Shown here: in pieces, positions 1 to 12,432 of the stretch
Numbering within the stretch: position 1 is the first letter of the stretch
How the letters are laid out: every line of letters starts with the position of its first letter
NCBI GenBank assembly: GCA_025716855.1
Contig: JAIXMQ010000016.1
Location: forward strand, 248,001-312,000
Reading direction: 5' to 3'
Length of the DNA stretch: 64,000 bases
From: Pilaira anomala
Lineage: Eukaryota; Mucoromycota; Mucoromycetes; Mucorales; Mucoraceae
The notes under the pieces: generated by a model
Databases searched by the model: none
What the model saw: the letters and a program-made list of their open reading frames with translations, nothing else
Told to the model about the DNA's origin: nothing
Program-made: the position numbers and the translations under genes

Positions 1-443
1 CAGAGGTCAAAGTCTTTAAATAATGCTGTAAGTTGTGCTTAGAGGGTAATGTTAGCATAAGGTCTTCAGCGTCTGTCAAGTTGGAAGGATTATTTGGAAC
101 ATGAGGCGGATCACGCTCTTAAAAAAAAAGAGATAGGTTAAGATTTTTTTTTTTTTTTTGGATCTTTTCATATATTGATTTAATGATTTTTTTTTTTTTT
201 ACCTTTTTTCTTTTCACGATCGTTAACCCAAAATCCAATAGTAATTCCCAAGACAATTAATGCAATAACCAAGGCAATAATAGTAGTAACAATACGAAAA
301 GTGGTTTTTTTTGGTGGACCTATTGTTCCTGTTTCACGGTTTAACAATGGTGCAGTTTCTCCTTGATCTCCATACCATTTCTTATGGAACCAATCACGCG
401 CTTGATCCAAGTTGCTTTTTATACCTCCTCCTTCAACTGACAT
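1..443 (-). CDS. 5' end of an M28/glutamate carboxypeptidase II-like type II membrane peptidase (partial)
   Basis: The gene starts at 443 and runs off the left edge. Exon 1 is 443-203 and exon 2 begins at 117, with donor GTAAAA and acceptor TTTAAG. The splice keeps frame. Exon 1 encodes a short cytoplasmic tail with a PLLNRE stretch, then one strongly hydrophobic segment at about residues 49-72, the layout of a type II membrane protein. Exon 2 continues with a DPP..PNNP segment and then HNLQHYLKTLTS. That last stretch resembles the conserved start of the ectodomain in N-acetylated-alpha-linked acidic dipeptidases (GCPII/Vps70/Tre family), where a similar helix precedes PHLAGT. The metallopeptidase core lies outside the window, so no zinc ligands can be checked. 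The family call rests on topology and this short match. Another single-pass protein is possible. Confidence 0.5.
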
Positions 444-942
444 ATTTAAATAGTGATATGAAAAGTAAAAGAAAAGAAAAACATAGCATAAAAAAAAAGA
501 TAACAGTTATAAATAGCCTCCTTATCGGATGTTGAACAGCATTGTTTCCGGATTTAATGCAGAAAATGCTACGTCATGAGTTAATTCACGACCAAAGAAT
601 ACGCCCAAGGATTTTTTTTTTTTGTAATTCAGCAGTCTTTTTACGTTTGTCCCTTCACACCCAAAGACTTTTTATCTCTTTTAGGAAAGAATTTCAGATG
701 ATGTATCTGTTTTAAAAAGTAATAATATGGCAGTATGCCAATAGCTTCTTTTTTTTAAAAAAAATCAATGAATAAAGATCGATTTTTAAGCAAAATCAAT
801 ATATAAAAAGCTATTTAAAGTGGTATATTATACCAATAGCAATAGCGCCTTTATTATGAACGTCATTTTGAAATAAGATAAAGGCCAATGATATGAAGCA
901 ATATACAATTGAAAAGCCAATAGCCACTGAGATCTAGCAGAC
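444..942. other. Intergenic, no gene seen
   Basis: AT-rich sequence upstream of the peptidase gene, presumably containing its promoter. Several T tracts are present. I see no coding stretch with splice support. Confidence 0.5.
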
Positions 943-1024
943 TTGCAGGTAAAATAATGTCATGAAATATCTAATTTGCAGGTAAAACTAGGACCGATAA
1001 AGTACAGATTTTGCGGGTAAAACC
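943..1024. repeat. Short degenerate direct repeat, unit about 34 bp
   Basis: The core TTGCAGGTAAAA occurs at about 943 and 977, and in the variant form TTGCGGGTAAAA at about 1012. The spacing is close to 34 bp. The repeat lies immediately before the larger tandem array. Confidence 0.6.
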
Positions 1025-1045
1025 AGGGCTTGGGGCTAATTCTAA

Positions 1046-1630
1046 GAATATTACTATCAAGACGCGATGCAATCCCAATAGAATCCCTCAAGGTACTCAG
1101 ATTTCAAACAAGTAGTAGAGCATCATATTCTTGATGAAAAGCCAGCGCTAATAATGAAGGTCCATACGAGTGCAATGCAACTCATACTTTCCAGCACATT
1201 CACTTGGGACAGATTCCAGGAATCTTACTATCAAGACGCGATGATGCAATCCCAATAGAATCCCTCAAGGTATTCAGATTTCAAACAAGTAGTAGAGCAT
1301 CATATTCTTGATGAAAAAACCAGCGCTAATAATGAAGGTCCATACGAGTGCAATGCAACTCATACTTTCCAACACTTTCACTTGGGACAGATTCCAGGAA
1401 TCTTACTATCAAGACGCGATGCAATCCCAATAGAATCCCTCAAGGTATTCAGATTTCAAACAAGTAGTAGAGCATTATAATCTTGATGAAAAACAACCAG
1501 CGCTAATAATGAAGGTCCATACGAGTGCGATGCAACTCATACTTTCCAACACTTTCACTTGGGACAAATTCCAGGAATCTTACTATCAAGACGCGATGCA
1601 ATCCCAACAGATTCTCTCAAGGTATTCAGA
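1046..1630. repeat. Tandem repeat, unit about 177 bp, about 3.3 copies
   Basis: Copies begin at the shared string TTACTATCAAGACGCGATG at about 1051, 1225, 1403 and 1580, giving periods of 174, 178 and 177 bp. The last copy stops about 50 bp in, after GGTATTCAG. Copies differ by only a few substitutions and small indels, for example an extra GAT in copy 2 and AACAA in copy 3, so the amplification is fairly recent. I recognise no ORF or RNA gene in the unit. Confidence 0.9.
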
Positions 1631-2349
1631 GTACTTCTAAACAAAACTGATTAGTTATAGTACTGACATTTTTTGCTGCTCTGATCTTATTTGCATACCT
1701 TATTGCTTGTAAATATAGTTGCTGAACAACCTATGTTGTTAAAAAAAAGGCATCATAAGAAAAAAGGATCATTTTCTATTTGAGATTTATTAGATAAAAT
1801 GAATCATTTATTTTTTGATAAAATTATTAGACTTACCATTGATAACAATATGTTTTATGCATGTCTTTTTTCCCTTGGAACATTGTCTTCTCTAGGCATG
1901 GAGTGTGGCAAAAGAAGAGATTAAAAACTGTAGCGGTAAGGAAGGAAGATTCATTTTGGAATATATATAAAAAGAAGAAAGTGAAAGAAAAGAACAAAAT
2001 AAAAAAAAAAGGATTATTTATAATGAAATCTCCCCCCCCCCCCTGTTTGTCTGGCGTATGAGAAAAAAAACCTACCTGTATGCCATGTTGATGTAATAGT
2101 GCATTTCATGCAAAAGTTATAAAAAACCTTATTCACGTGACAATGTGCCTTGTTCTACTTTTTATAAATCCGGATAAAAGTCATCCGTGATTTTACTACC
2201 TTTTTTTTTTTACCACTCTTTTCCCCGACTTCGTACGCACGTACATTAGTTATTTATGTAATAAAAGGTTAATTTTTTTGATTAAAGCATCATACTATTT
2301 ATTTAAAACTGGTTAAAAATGAAATGAATGGAATATCATGTTTTTTTTT
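1631..2349. other. Intergenic, no gene seen
   Basis: AT-rich spacer with homopolymer runs. A 66-codon open frame at 1861-2061 is Lys-rich and low in complexity and does not look real. Confidence 0.5.
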
Positions 2350-4243
2350 TTAGAGTTTCTTCATCTTTTCCTGTTTTCTATTAATTTTTGAAAAAAAATG
2401 ATACGCCTTGAACCCAATAAAAAAGACAGAACATAAAGCAGAGCCCAAGACAATTACCAAGACGGCATATAAATCCAAATTATTTGATTTGATAAACGAC
2501 ATACGTTCACTCACAGGTACCCGATGAGGGAGAAGTCCTTCTTTCTGAGTATAAACTACTTCTTCTACAATATCTGCGCCACGAATCACACTATGTTCTG
2601 AATGAATTTGAGTCAATGCCTGGATACGTTTTACATTTTGCTTGATCTCGCCTGTTGGATCCGTCACCTTTCTAAATAATTCAGCAACTTCTTCTGTAGG
2701 TGTATCACGCTTTAAAATATAGCCTAACCCATCACGCTCAATGATTAAAGAATTACCAGGTTGATCACCAAAGAAAGGGAACATCATCATAGGTTTACCA
2801 GCATACATGGATTCATACCATGATCCTAAACCACCGTGAGAGATAAACACAGAAGTAGAGGGATGAGAAAGAATAGCAACTTGCGGTGTCCAGCTCATCA
2901 TACGTGTGTGAGGGTTAGTGTGATTAAGCATGCCTTGTACGTCATACGTGGCACCTGAAGAAGTAGTGACTGTATCAGGGAACAAAGAGCCTGAATTAAG
3001 CGTAGACCAAATAAATCCATCGATAGACCCACGTTCAAAAGTTTCCATTAAACTAGTCAGAATGAACTTGACATCGTCTGTAGTAGGTACAGCGTTTTGA
3101 CCAAATCCAATATACGCTACACTTTTATGTGCATCTAAATAATGTTCAAGCTCGTCTGTTAAAGGATTGTAAGTTTTGGGAATAATAGGGCCTACATGCT
3201 CTGCCATGGACCCAATCTTTCTGGCAGGTGTGTATCCAGGCATAATGTTGACTAATTTGATCGAATCTTTCCAGGCTTCATTGTGGGACTCGAACTTGGC
3301 GTCTATACCAAGTGCTCGCTTTCGTTCATTGATTTTCGTCATAACAGGATAGACCTGATATAATGCAATAAGAGGTGACACGAATTTATTGTAAAGACGA
3401 GTATATAAAGCTTGATGTTCTGTAGTTTGGTCATCCATTGTTGCCATATCATTATTAATAAAAGGTGCTGCAGATTCTAAACAAGAAAAATAAAAAATGG
3501 AAGTGATAGTTAGTTATGAGGAAAGTTTAGATAGATTCCTTTTTTTTTTTTTTTTTTTTACCAGAACTCAAATCAAGAGTAGATGTCACAATAAATGGAA
3601 TTTTCAAATGCCTAGCCGCGTCTACACAACTGCCTGTAAAATGATCACATAATGCCAAATCAACTTTACTCTCTTGGAAATACTCTCTCAAGGTTGTAAA
3701 ATCTATATAACGTACAGAGGATAAGAAAAATGTTTTAATAAACCATATTTCTCAAGAGTATACAGTTTTTTTTTTTTTCTTTTTACCTCTTTCATAATTT
3801 ACGTGCAACATTTCAATCATAAGTGGTATCATATCTGCCATGGGTGTTCCTGAGCTCGCTTTAACCATGACTTCAGAAGCGGATGCTTCGACACTTTCAC
3901 CCAAGTCTACTGTCTTGATTTGTGGGTAGGGACTACTGAATCGAATTTCTTTTGACTAATAATAAAAAAATCAAGTAATGAAATAAGTTAGTTGAACAAT
4001 CTAACTTAAAGACACAGTACTTATTTCACTTACCGTAGTCAAATAGGATACATTATGTCCTCGCTGTCCAAGCGTATCCAGAATTGAAAGGACCCAACCA
4101 TGATGAGATGAGCCACCTACTGATCCACTAAATGCAATATGTTTATAATTATTTTCTCTAAATGTAGGCAGCAAATCAATCGCATTGACTGAAGCAGTGC
4201 AGATCAATGTGATTGATAATAAACTTAAACTTGTAAACTTCAT
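2350..4243 (-). CDS. UDP-glycosyltransferase (GT1 family), ER/secretory membrane
   Basis: Four exons: 4243-4034, 3955-3787, 3702-3562 and 3476-2350. The summed length is 1647 nt, an exact 548 codons plus stop. It should transfer a sugar from a UDP-sugar to a lipophilic acceptor such as a sterol or lipid; the acceptor cannot be read from sequence. The N-terminus is a signal peptide (MKFTSLSLLSITLICTASVNA). The next exon supplies the family's N-terminal HIAFSGSVGGSSHHGW segment. The C-terminal half has the UGT signature: WTPQVAILSHP, then SVFISHGG at about residues 383-389, then a GKP..MFPFFGDQPGN loop that in this family contacts the nucleotide sugar. A single transmembrane segment near the C-terminus, followed by a Lys-rich tail (KINRKQEKMKKL), matches the type I topology of membrane UGTs. 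Length is typical of the family. Confidence 0.9.
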
Positions 4244-4309
4244 AAAAGAAAAGGAAAAAGAAAAATATACAGGGTTAAAAAAAAATGAGTCTAACTTCGT
4301 ATTTATATT

Positions 4310-4347
<38 letters not shown>

Positions 4348-6258
4348 TTTTTTTTGACTTTTATTACATCTTATCATGCTTTTTTTTTAAAAAAATATAT
4401 ATATATTTTATTTTTAACTTGCATTTTAGATAAATTTGATTTCAATCTTATGATTTTTCTGCATGATGTCGTCCCTTACATAAACAATAGGTAATGTAAA
4501 TAAATGGAATAATCTTATCCGAGACGGAAAAGTAAAATTATTAATCCTGGATATGACACGGATTAATTTAAAGTGTACCGGAAAAATTAAGCCGCTTTAC
4601 CGGTTTGATCTATTGTCGTTCTCTTTCTTTCCCTGTCACACTCTGGTTCGATCAAGTCTCGCATAATCATGTAAGAAGAAGAATATTGCATATTAAAACA
4701 ACATTTTGCTTTCAGTTTAAATTTTAGTCTTCTTATGTATAAGTAGCAAGTTTCTCTTTCTTTAAGTAATACAACCGCAAGAAATGGTCCCAACAAGTTG
4801 TAAATTAATTTTAGATCTACGATAAGGTTGTCGGGATCACATTTATTACACACTGATAGGCATCAAGTGTTGTTTTATGGGTGTTACAAAGGTACAGACT
4901 AACAAACAAGTCTTTTTGGTTTATATAGAACATATGGGAGCCTTATCAAATGTTATTAAAGAATATTCTTAAAAGCCTATTCGATTTTGAGAGATATACG
5001 TGTGTTTCAATGATCCAATAGAAGTGTTTTTTCTCTCTTATGTATAATAGCGTGAAACCGAGAGAAATAGTATAAAACTCGGACTTATCCGGGTCTTTTC
5101 AGCACAATTTTTGACTCAATTGATATATGCACAACACTATTCAAAATAAAACTATTATACTTTAGTATGGAGATGATGATGAATACATTGATCATACCGT
5201 TTTTTTTTTTTTTTTTAACATATAAATTAGCTACTGCGGTCATATCTATGATTTTTTTCCAGAAAAAAAAACATTGAATGTATGTAAACAGAAAAACAAT
5301 TACTGCCTTATAAATGTACACAAACAAATTTGAGTAACACCCAAAAATATTAAACTTTCTTCCCCCTTTAAAAAACTGTAGATAATATTGCGAATACGAC
5401 TACTAATCTGCATTATTTTACCAGGCACATCAAAATAATCTTCTTTTTTTCTGTGATTTCCTTATTCTTTCGTATATTGTTAAGCCTATAATTTCTATAT
5501 TATATATGACAGGTCTATATAGTATGATAAATTATATCATTTATTTCAATATATACACTCAAAAGTTTGGTTCTAAAAAGATAAAAGCCAATGTTGCTAT
5601 TGTCACACATTTCATAAATCATAAAAAAAAATTCTTGGGATAATTGTCAGACCTAATTACTTAACATGAATGTAACATTTACAGTGTCACTTGAAAACTA
5701 GTGGGGTATCACAAGAATTTCTGCATTAATCAGTTTATTAGAATTTGTTGTTGTGTATCTGAATACTAACAGTGAGAGAGGAATTGATGGTTTTTATACA
5801 ACCTTATCGTTAATGTTCTGAAGATCACTTGCGTAAAAGAATATGATGAAAGACTGTTTTGACGTTGAAAGATTTAAGTGTATGAAACTAAAAAACATTT
5901 ACTGTGCATTTCTCACAGAACCTAAAGAAAAGTTATTCATAGCAAAAGACATTTATAACTCAATAACAAGAAAAAGCTTATTTTACTGATCGCTTTCAAA
6001 TAAGGACATTCAAGACATATGTTACGGAATGATGCGACTTAATCAGTCTTAGAAACACTAAAACCACATTTACAACCTGAAAATCTCAACTGAGTTTTTA
6101 CGTAATCTCTCTCTAATCACAGATCAATTTATAAAAGTGTGGCGCAATCGCCTGAGTATACCTTTCACAAAATACCTAGAAACATTCAAAAAACCTTTAC
6201 GTTATTGTAATCTATGCACTTTAAGTAATGAATGCATATATATAAACAAGTTTATTTT

Positions 6259-6289
<31 letters not shown>
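4244..6289. other. Intergenic, about 2 kb, no gene seen
   Basis: Strongly AT-rich with long T and A runs, including a 26-A run just before 6290. The few open frames (4587-4853, 5085-5327) are low in complexity and lack splice partners. Nothing recognisable. Confidence 0.5.
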
Positions 6290-6290
<1 letters not shown>

Positions 6291-6523
6291 TGCGCGTCTT
6301 TTACCTTTTGTTTATTTTTTATTTGATTGCGAGTGTTTCAGCTAAAGGTAGTAGCGGTAGTGATGGTGGTTCCTCCTCTTCTTCCAGTGGTAGTACTACT
6401 CATTCTAGTGGTGGATCGCCTGGAGGAAATAGTAACGCGACAAGTGCAGCTGAATTAACGTATCCAATATATCCTATCATGATCTTTACGATAACTTCTT
6501 CCATCTATTTATCAAATATATAG
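6290..6523 (+). CDS. Small secreted Ser/Gly-rich protein, possibly GPI-anchored
   Basis: A single-exon 77-residue ORF. It opens with a clean signal peptide (MRVFYLLFIFYLIASVSA), followed by about 35 residues almost entirely Ser, Gly and Thr with one NAT sequon. It ends in a hydrophobic stretch (YPIMIFTITSSIYL) without charged residues after it. Signal peptide, Ser/Thr spacer and C-terminal hydrophobic tail is the pattern of a very small GPI-anchored wall protein. The start codon follows directly on a 26-A run. No family is recognised and expression is unproven. Confidence 0.5.
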
Positions 6524-7191
6524 CGTGATTGTGTGTAACCGAACAAAAAAAACATTCCAATCTCAGTTAATAAATTTTTTGAAATAAAAGATTCATAAGA
6601 TCTATTTTTATATACATAAAAGAGATAAATCTTGTAAGTGTTGTGTTTCAGGGTTGCAAAGTGTAACCTGTCAACAAATGAATTTTAAGTTTCTGCTTTA
6701 TGACAGTGGAGAAATAGAGGGAGAGAGGGAGAGAGGGAGAGAGAAAAGAGAAAAAGAGAAAAAGGGACGAGTGAAAAAAAAAAAAAAGATTTGATTGGAT
6801 AAATTTAAATGGCATTTTTACCATCTTTATTATTTTTATATTTTATTACCGCAGGGGGGTTAGTTTAATTGAATGTCAAATAAAAAGAAAAAGGATTAAA
6901 GGAGAGGATTTACTACCGAGAAAAAGAGAGATGTGAAAGTAAAAAGAAAAAAAAAAAAAAAAAAAAGAAGAATAAAAAAAAAAAGGGATCTTCAAATCCA
7001 TTGAAAAAATGTGTTACCTGGTGCACAAGAATTAAAATCAGGGGGGATGTTTTTTGTTAAATCAAAAAAGAAAAAAAAAGAAGTTCATGATCATAACTTC
7101 ATTAATTGGTTTAAGTCATCATCTAACTTTTTTATAAAAAAAACAAGAAAGCGCCGATTGATTTAATAAAGAACATGTATTGGTTTATATA

Positions 7192-7224
<33 letters not shown>

Positions 7225-7291
7225 GATTCTTTCCTTTTCTTTTTATTTTCCCTTTTTCTTTTTTTGTTTAAAAAGAAATATTAAGAAAAAC
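6524..7291. other. Intergenic, purine-rich upstream region
   Basis: Contains a GAGAGAGGGA-type purine tract at about 6715-6775, several A runs, and a T-rich block at 7195-7225 shortly before the start codon at 7292. This is probably the promoter and leader of the downstream transcription factor gene. Confidence 0.4.
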
Positions 7292-8834
7292 ATGAAGATT
7301 GAACCAGAGCAACATCACAACTATAACGAACAATATGAACAAGAAAACACTCGTTTATCTAGACCAATGTAGGTATACTATTTATTTATTTATTTTTTTA
7401 CTACTAGGGTCCACTTGTATATTTGACATGAAAAAAAAAAAAAAAAAAAAAATATGGCCCTTTCTACCCCTTTTATATCAGTTACAGTCATATTTACATA
7501 TAAAAAAAAAATATTATTTTTATTCTGTATAGTTTCAGTCATACAAATTCAACAGAATCTGTACACTCTCCTACCTTTCAACACCAACAACATCAAGCAA
7601 TGATGCCACAACAACAACAACAACAACAACAAGCTCAATCTCCGCATAGGTAACGTATTAAAATTTAATTTAAAAAAAAAAAAAAAAAAAACCATTTCGT
7701 TTCAACTAACCACTCCAAAAAGATTAAATATGCCTTCACAACCAACTACACCTAAACCAACTTCTGCTACCACGACAACAACTACTACAATTACCAGTAC
7801 CAGTACTACCACCACCAATAGTCCTCCTCCTTTAGATCATAATACTGTTCCGTTACCCTTAGAAACACAAAAATATGCTTTAGTTACACCAGAAACACCT
7901 ACTGATAATACTCTCAATTACTCTCCTCATACAAACACAATCAGAACCACTTCTCATCGTAAAGATTCCGTTGTACCCAATATCAACGAAACCTGTCCTT
8001 CTTTTGGTCCAACTGAATATAACCATAATGTCATTGCAATGGATAGACACTCAATGTAAGTAAGAGTAACATATATATATATATATATTTACCTTTTTTT
8101 TTTCTTAACTAAAAACACACACACACACACACACATTTAGTATCGATGTACGTCTTCACACAAAAGTAGATCGTGGTTTCTTTTTAGCAGAAGAAGATTG
8201 GACATGTTACCGTCGTAACTACTTTCAAGTCAGCGGTTCCTTTTCATTAGAAGGTGTCGGGATCTTATACGAAGGCCAAGAGTTCCCATGTCTCGTCAAG
8301 GACCATAACAACCAATTAGAAGATATTCATTGTTTCATGTTGGGCGTTAGTGCAAGATTATCCGATTGCGAGAAATCAATTCAGTTAATTCAACATACTC
8401 CTAAACGTGATAAAGGACCTCAAACCACGCCTACTCCTAAACCCATTCGTCCTGGAGGAAACATTGGCTTCAGTGCCGTAGGTTCTTCTCAATCTATCGT
8501 CACCTTTGAACGTCTTCAGTTCAAAACTGCTACAGCCAATAACGGTAAGAGAAGAGCCGCTCAACAATATTATGTCATCATCGTCGAATTATTAGCTAAA
8601 CTTCGTAATGGCAATACCGTTTCTATCGCTACCACGAAATCTTCCGCTCTCGTTGTACGTGGAAGAAGTCCTGGTCATTATGCTGAAACAGATTCTGGTG
8701 TAGCTCATACCATTCAACCTAGACAACATAGATCAAATAATTCTATACAACATCATCCTCTTCCACCTCCTCCACCTCAACAACAACAACAGCAACATCA
8801 ACAACAACAGCAACAACATCATCAGCAACAACAA

Positions 8835-8865
<31 letters not shown>

Positions 8866-9899
8866 AACAGCAACAACAACAGCAACAGCAACAACAACAA
8901 CATCAACAACAGCAACATCATCAACAACCTACTACACCTTATGGTCGTCCTACTGCTTATGCTGGAGCCAGTCCAAACTTATTCCAACCCACTGAATATA
9001 TGCCATACGAATATCACGGTGTAGCCTATACGAATTATGGACAACATATGCCTCCTCATCATCAACAACAACAACCAGGACACACATACCCCAGTAACAA
9101 TGTACCTATTATGTCTCAACAACAACAACATCATCAACCACAATATGTTACTGCTACAGTACATGATCGTACCAACTCCACCAACTCCAATGAAACCTCA
9201 ACATACCCAAATAATAATAATAATAGCCATCCACAAGAATATGACGTAAAAGAAGATAACGTACATCCTCATCCTCCTCATAGTTCTTCCCCTTATTATT
9301 GGCAAAGAAGTACAAATAATCCAAATGAACATCAACAACAGGAAGAACATGAACATTGGGGTAGATTGAGAATCGCTTCGAATAATAGTAGCTCAAGTGT
9401 GGATAATTCTCAACATGGTTCGCCTTACTTAAACCATCCTCCTCCTCCCCCTCCTCCTCCTCATCATCATCATCATCAACAACAACAAGAGCATTCTTAT
9501 TATGCTCAACATCATCAACAACAGCAGTATGGTGGTCATTCTTATGGTCATCACTCTCACCCACCAAATCATAGGTAAGAAAGAAAAAAAAACTTATTAG
9601 AATGCACATTGAAAATGATATATACTCACATTTTATATATATATATGTATAGCTTACCTCCTCCACCTCCACCTCCTCCTCAAGGTCCTCCTTCTTCTTC
9701 TGCTACTACGAATTCTGAATCACAACAACATTACCCAGGCTACAATTACGATTGGCAACCTAGACCCAAGATGTCAAACACATATTCTTATGAATCCGAT
9801 AGAAGACATGAATACAATGAAAGACAACAACCTCAACAACAACCTCAACAACAACAACAAGAATCTTCTCCTTCTACAAAAACTACCATTGTTAAATAA
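7292..9899 (+). CDS. Ndt80/PhoG-like (p53-like fold) transcription factor with long polyQ tract
   Basis: Five exons: 7292-7368, 7533-7649, 7723-8055, 8141-9574 and 9653-9899. They total 2208 nt, 735 residues, in frame throughout. The DNA-binding domain spans about residues 178-365. It starts DVRLHTKVDRGFFLAEEDWTC and ends with the family hallmark VVRGRSPGHY. Related fungal proteins control meiosis, sporulation or nutrient responses; which applies here is not visible. The flanks are low in complexity: Q/H-rich near 80, Thr-rich near 110, a Gln/His tract of about 60 residues encoded by CAA/CAG at 8778-8930, and polyPro and polyHis blocks at about 9440-9490. The exon 2 acceptor is ambiguous by 6 bp (7533 or 7539), both in frame. 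Confidence 0.85.
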
Positions 9900-11664
9900 T
9901 CTTTTTTTTTTCTTTTTTCTTTTTACTAGACTCTTTTGTATTATTACTTATATATTATTTTAAAAATAAAAATAAAAAAAAAAAACACACACACCCTTCC
10001 CATTCTGAACTTTTTTTTTTTTTATGTTTTATGCAGAAGAAAATAGATTTTAGAGTTGATCCACATGAAGCAGTTAGATCTTCTCTGCAACAATTAAGAA
10101 AAAAAAAAGAAACCTTGATTTATTAATTATATCTGCACACACATAAAAATTAAATTGGCGCAAGAGATAGGGTACATTTACCGCGTGAGAGTAATATCTC
10201 CTTTTTCTCTCTTAATCCGGGTACGGAATAAAAAAAATCAATTATTATGGGAAACTACACATCCGTTAATCCAGTTACATTTAGCATTAATAGTGGTAGA
10301 GAGAGGCTAGTGTATTTAAATTACTATTGTTTAGGTTCGTGATAGATGCGGTATTAGTTATGATGGGTCAGCACTGGTATTGTTTGAGTTCGTCCGTATG
10401 TCGTGTGAAAAAAAAAAAAAAAAAATAAGCTGTCCATTAACAACCAAGTGAATGATAATGACATTCAACCCTTTCAAACAAGTAAACTAATGTTTTTAAA
10501 ATTGCTGCCTCAAAAAAAATATGGTACGTATCTATCCCCTTGTTGTAAAGATATCATGTGAAAAAGTCCATTGTTATCATTAATTTCACACAATCGTATC
10601 ATTGTTTTTAATATAGACGGATATTATACCGTTCTGTATATTGTATGAACCGAAAGTTGGTTCTTCCACTCTCTTCTCTTCCAGTTAAGGTTACTCAAAT
10701 CGTCAATTGAAAAAAAAAAAAAAAAAAAAAAATATTTTTTGACTCACCCCTATTAAAGCCCAACAAAACGCTTGGGAATTCTTTGAAGAAAGAGACCGCG
10801 AATTTTTTGGGGAGTAGTATTAGTGTAGTGTACCAGCAATCAATAAAAAGGGCATTTTTGAGCGGACAATAAGAAACGTTAAATATAGAAAATAAAAAAG
10901 GGGGGAGAAGGGGGGGAAAGAATAATAAACCTTTATATTAAATATAGAAGTTGTCGTATTTACTCCTATAATAAAACAGAATACAATTACATCTTATATA
11001 AGTTCATAGTTATATAATATACACGATATATTATAACACTGGTATTAAGTGTGACACATTCAAGTCTTTATTATTATTCAAATCATCGGCTTTACTTTGA
11101 TTTATATGCTTTACTTTCTCTATACCTATCATAGCGGATCACTAGAAATTATTATTAAACAGTATAATCCTTCCGCGGTCAGTGACAGGCATGTTAAGGT
11201 GATATATAAGAGTTATCTTTATGCAGTAAACCATAATAAATTTATTTTGATAAAATCCTTATAGTTCTTTCAAGGTGAATTTCGGCCGCTGTCAAAGATC
11301 CTGAGATTTCTGGTATTTGTGGTAAAAATGAAGGTTATGTAAACAAGACAGATAGTTGGGTGAATATGATTCAACAAGTATTTGTATACTATATTATCTC
11401 CCATCAGGTATTTATAATTTACCACAGGTGTTCTGTTATTTTCAATTGAATACTTAACTTTACTGATTTTCCTATGTATAATATTTTCTTAAAGGCCGCA
11501 ACAGATGTTGGTGAAGGCTCATCAATATATAACTTTAACCCATCCTCTGCGCCAATTGAACGCCCCCACCCCCCAATAAACCCAAGTTGCCTAAACTTCA
11601 AACTGAAGCTTCAAGTCAGTTTATCCACTTTTTAGAACCTCATTTTCTCAGACTAACTCAACAT

Positions 11665-11705
<41 letters not shown>

Positions 11706-11952
11706 TATAAAACCAGTACAAAAAGAGTTTATCTCTTCCCAAAATGCCGAACCAAAAAAAAAAAAAAAAAAAAAGACAGTGATTACGACCTTTGATCGGC
11801 ACACCAGGCAAATACATTGATGCCCTTGGTGCCTTAACTACGTATAATAACATGGAATTTATTATTATAGAGGCGTCAACAAGATAATACATTTACTGCA
11901 TTATTTAAATAAACAGTGGTTCTTATCTATTTATTTATTTATTTATTTATTT
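9900..11952. other. Intergenic, about 2 kb, no gene seen
   Basis: AT-rich DNA with many homopolymers, including a 40-A run at about 11665-11703. I find no spliceable gene. The right part adjoins the decayed coding relic at 11953. Confidence 0.4.
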
Positions 11953-12432
11953 AGTGGACAACTTAAAGAAAATACCACACAATCAATTGAAGACACTCTG
12001 AAGATATTAGAACGTAGAATATCATCATTAAGAAAAGAAGCAGCCCACTATGACGATGGGTGCCATTGTCGACATTTATGAAGTTAAAGGTCTCATGTCA
12101 TCAAATCCCAAGTTACCTTATCAGAAATTTCCCTTGATGGTGAAACATACTGGAGATGTATTGAATTAAGGGGCGCCAAATTGCCAACAGCTTAGAGTGA
12201 TCGAGTTGATCTAGTTCAATATATGGAACTTCTAGCAACCCTCTATGTATGTATATAGGAAATGTAAGTTAGAGAATGATTTATGTGGAACTCACCTATT
12301 TTTATTGCCTTTTTTTTTTTCAGGATTGCTAGTTACGAAAACCAAAAGATCCAAAAGCAGCTTATTAAAGAAAACATTAGTTTGATTTCTTTCAGTGGCC
12401 CATCCATTGGATCAGTAATAAGAGACAATTAA
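11953..12432 (+). pseudogene. Decayed protein-coding relic, family unknown
   Basis: After a (TTTA)n tract and a TTTAG acceptor-like site, a coding-like helix reads GQLKENTTQSIEDTLKILER and continues RRISSLRKEAAHYDDG. It is cut off by a frame change at about 12058-12065, after which another frame continues with AIVDIYEVKGLM. A further shift gives QVTLSEISLDGETYWRCIEL before stops. A last exon-like piece lies at 12325-12432 after TTTTTTTTTTCAG, reading IASYENQKIQKQLIKENISL and ending at TAA. The three pieces look like one gene with at least two frame breaks. I do not recognise the family. Confidence 0.4.

Noticed and set aside
4640..4660. GGTTCGATC string resembling a tRNA T-loop
   Set aside because: No acceptor or D-arm complement could be paired around it.
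4587..4853. 88-codon minus-strand frame
   Set aside because: No start context, splice partner or recognisable motif in an AT-rich spacer.
8733..8927. Poly-Leu frame opposite the glutamine tract
   Set aside because: Simple translation of CTG/TTG repeats on the reverse strand.
9154..9672. 172-codon open frame on the minus strand
   Set aside because: Shadow of the CAA/CCT-rich Ndt80-like coding sequence; it has only Asp/Glu and Val runs and no domain.
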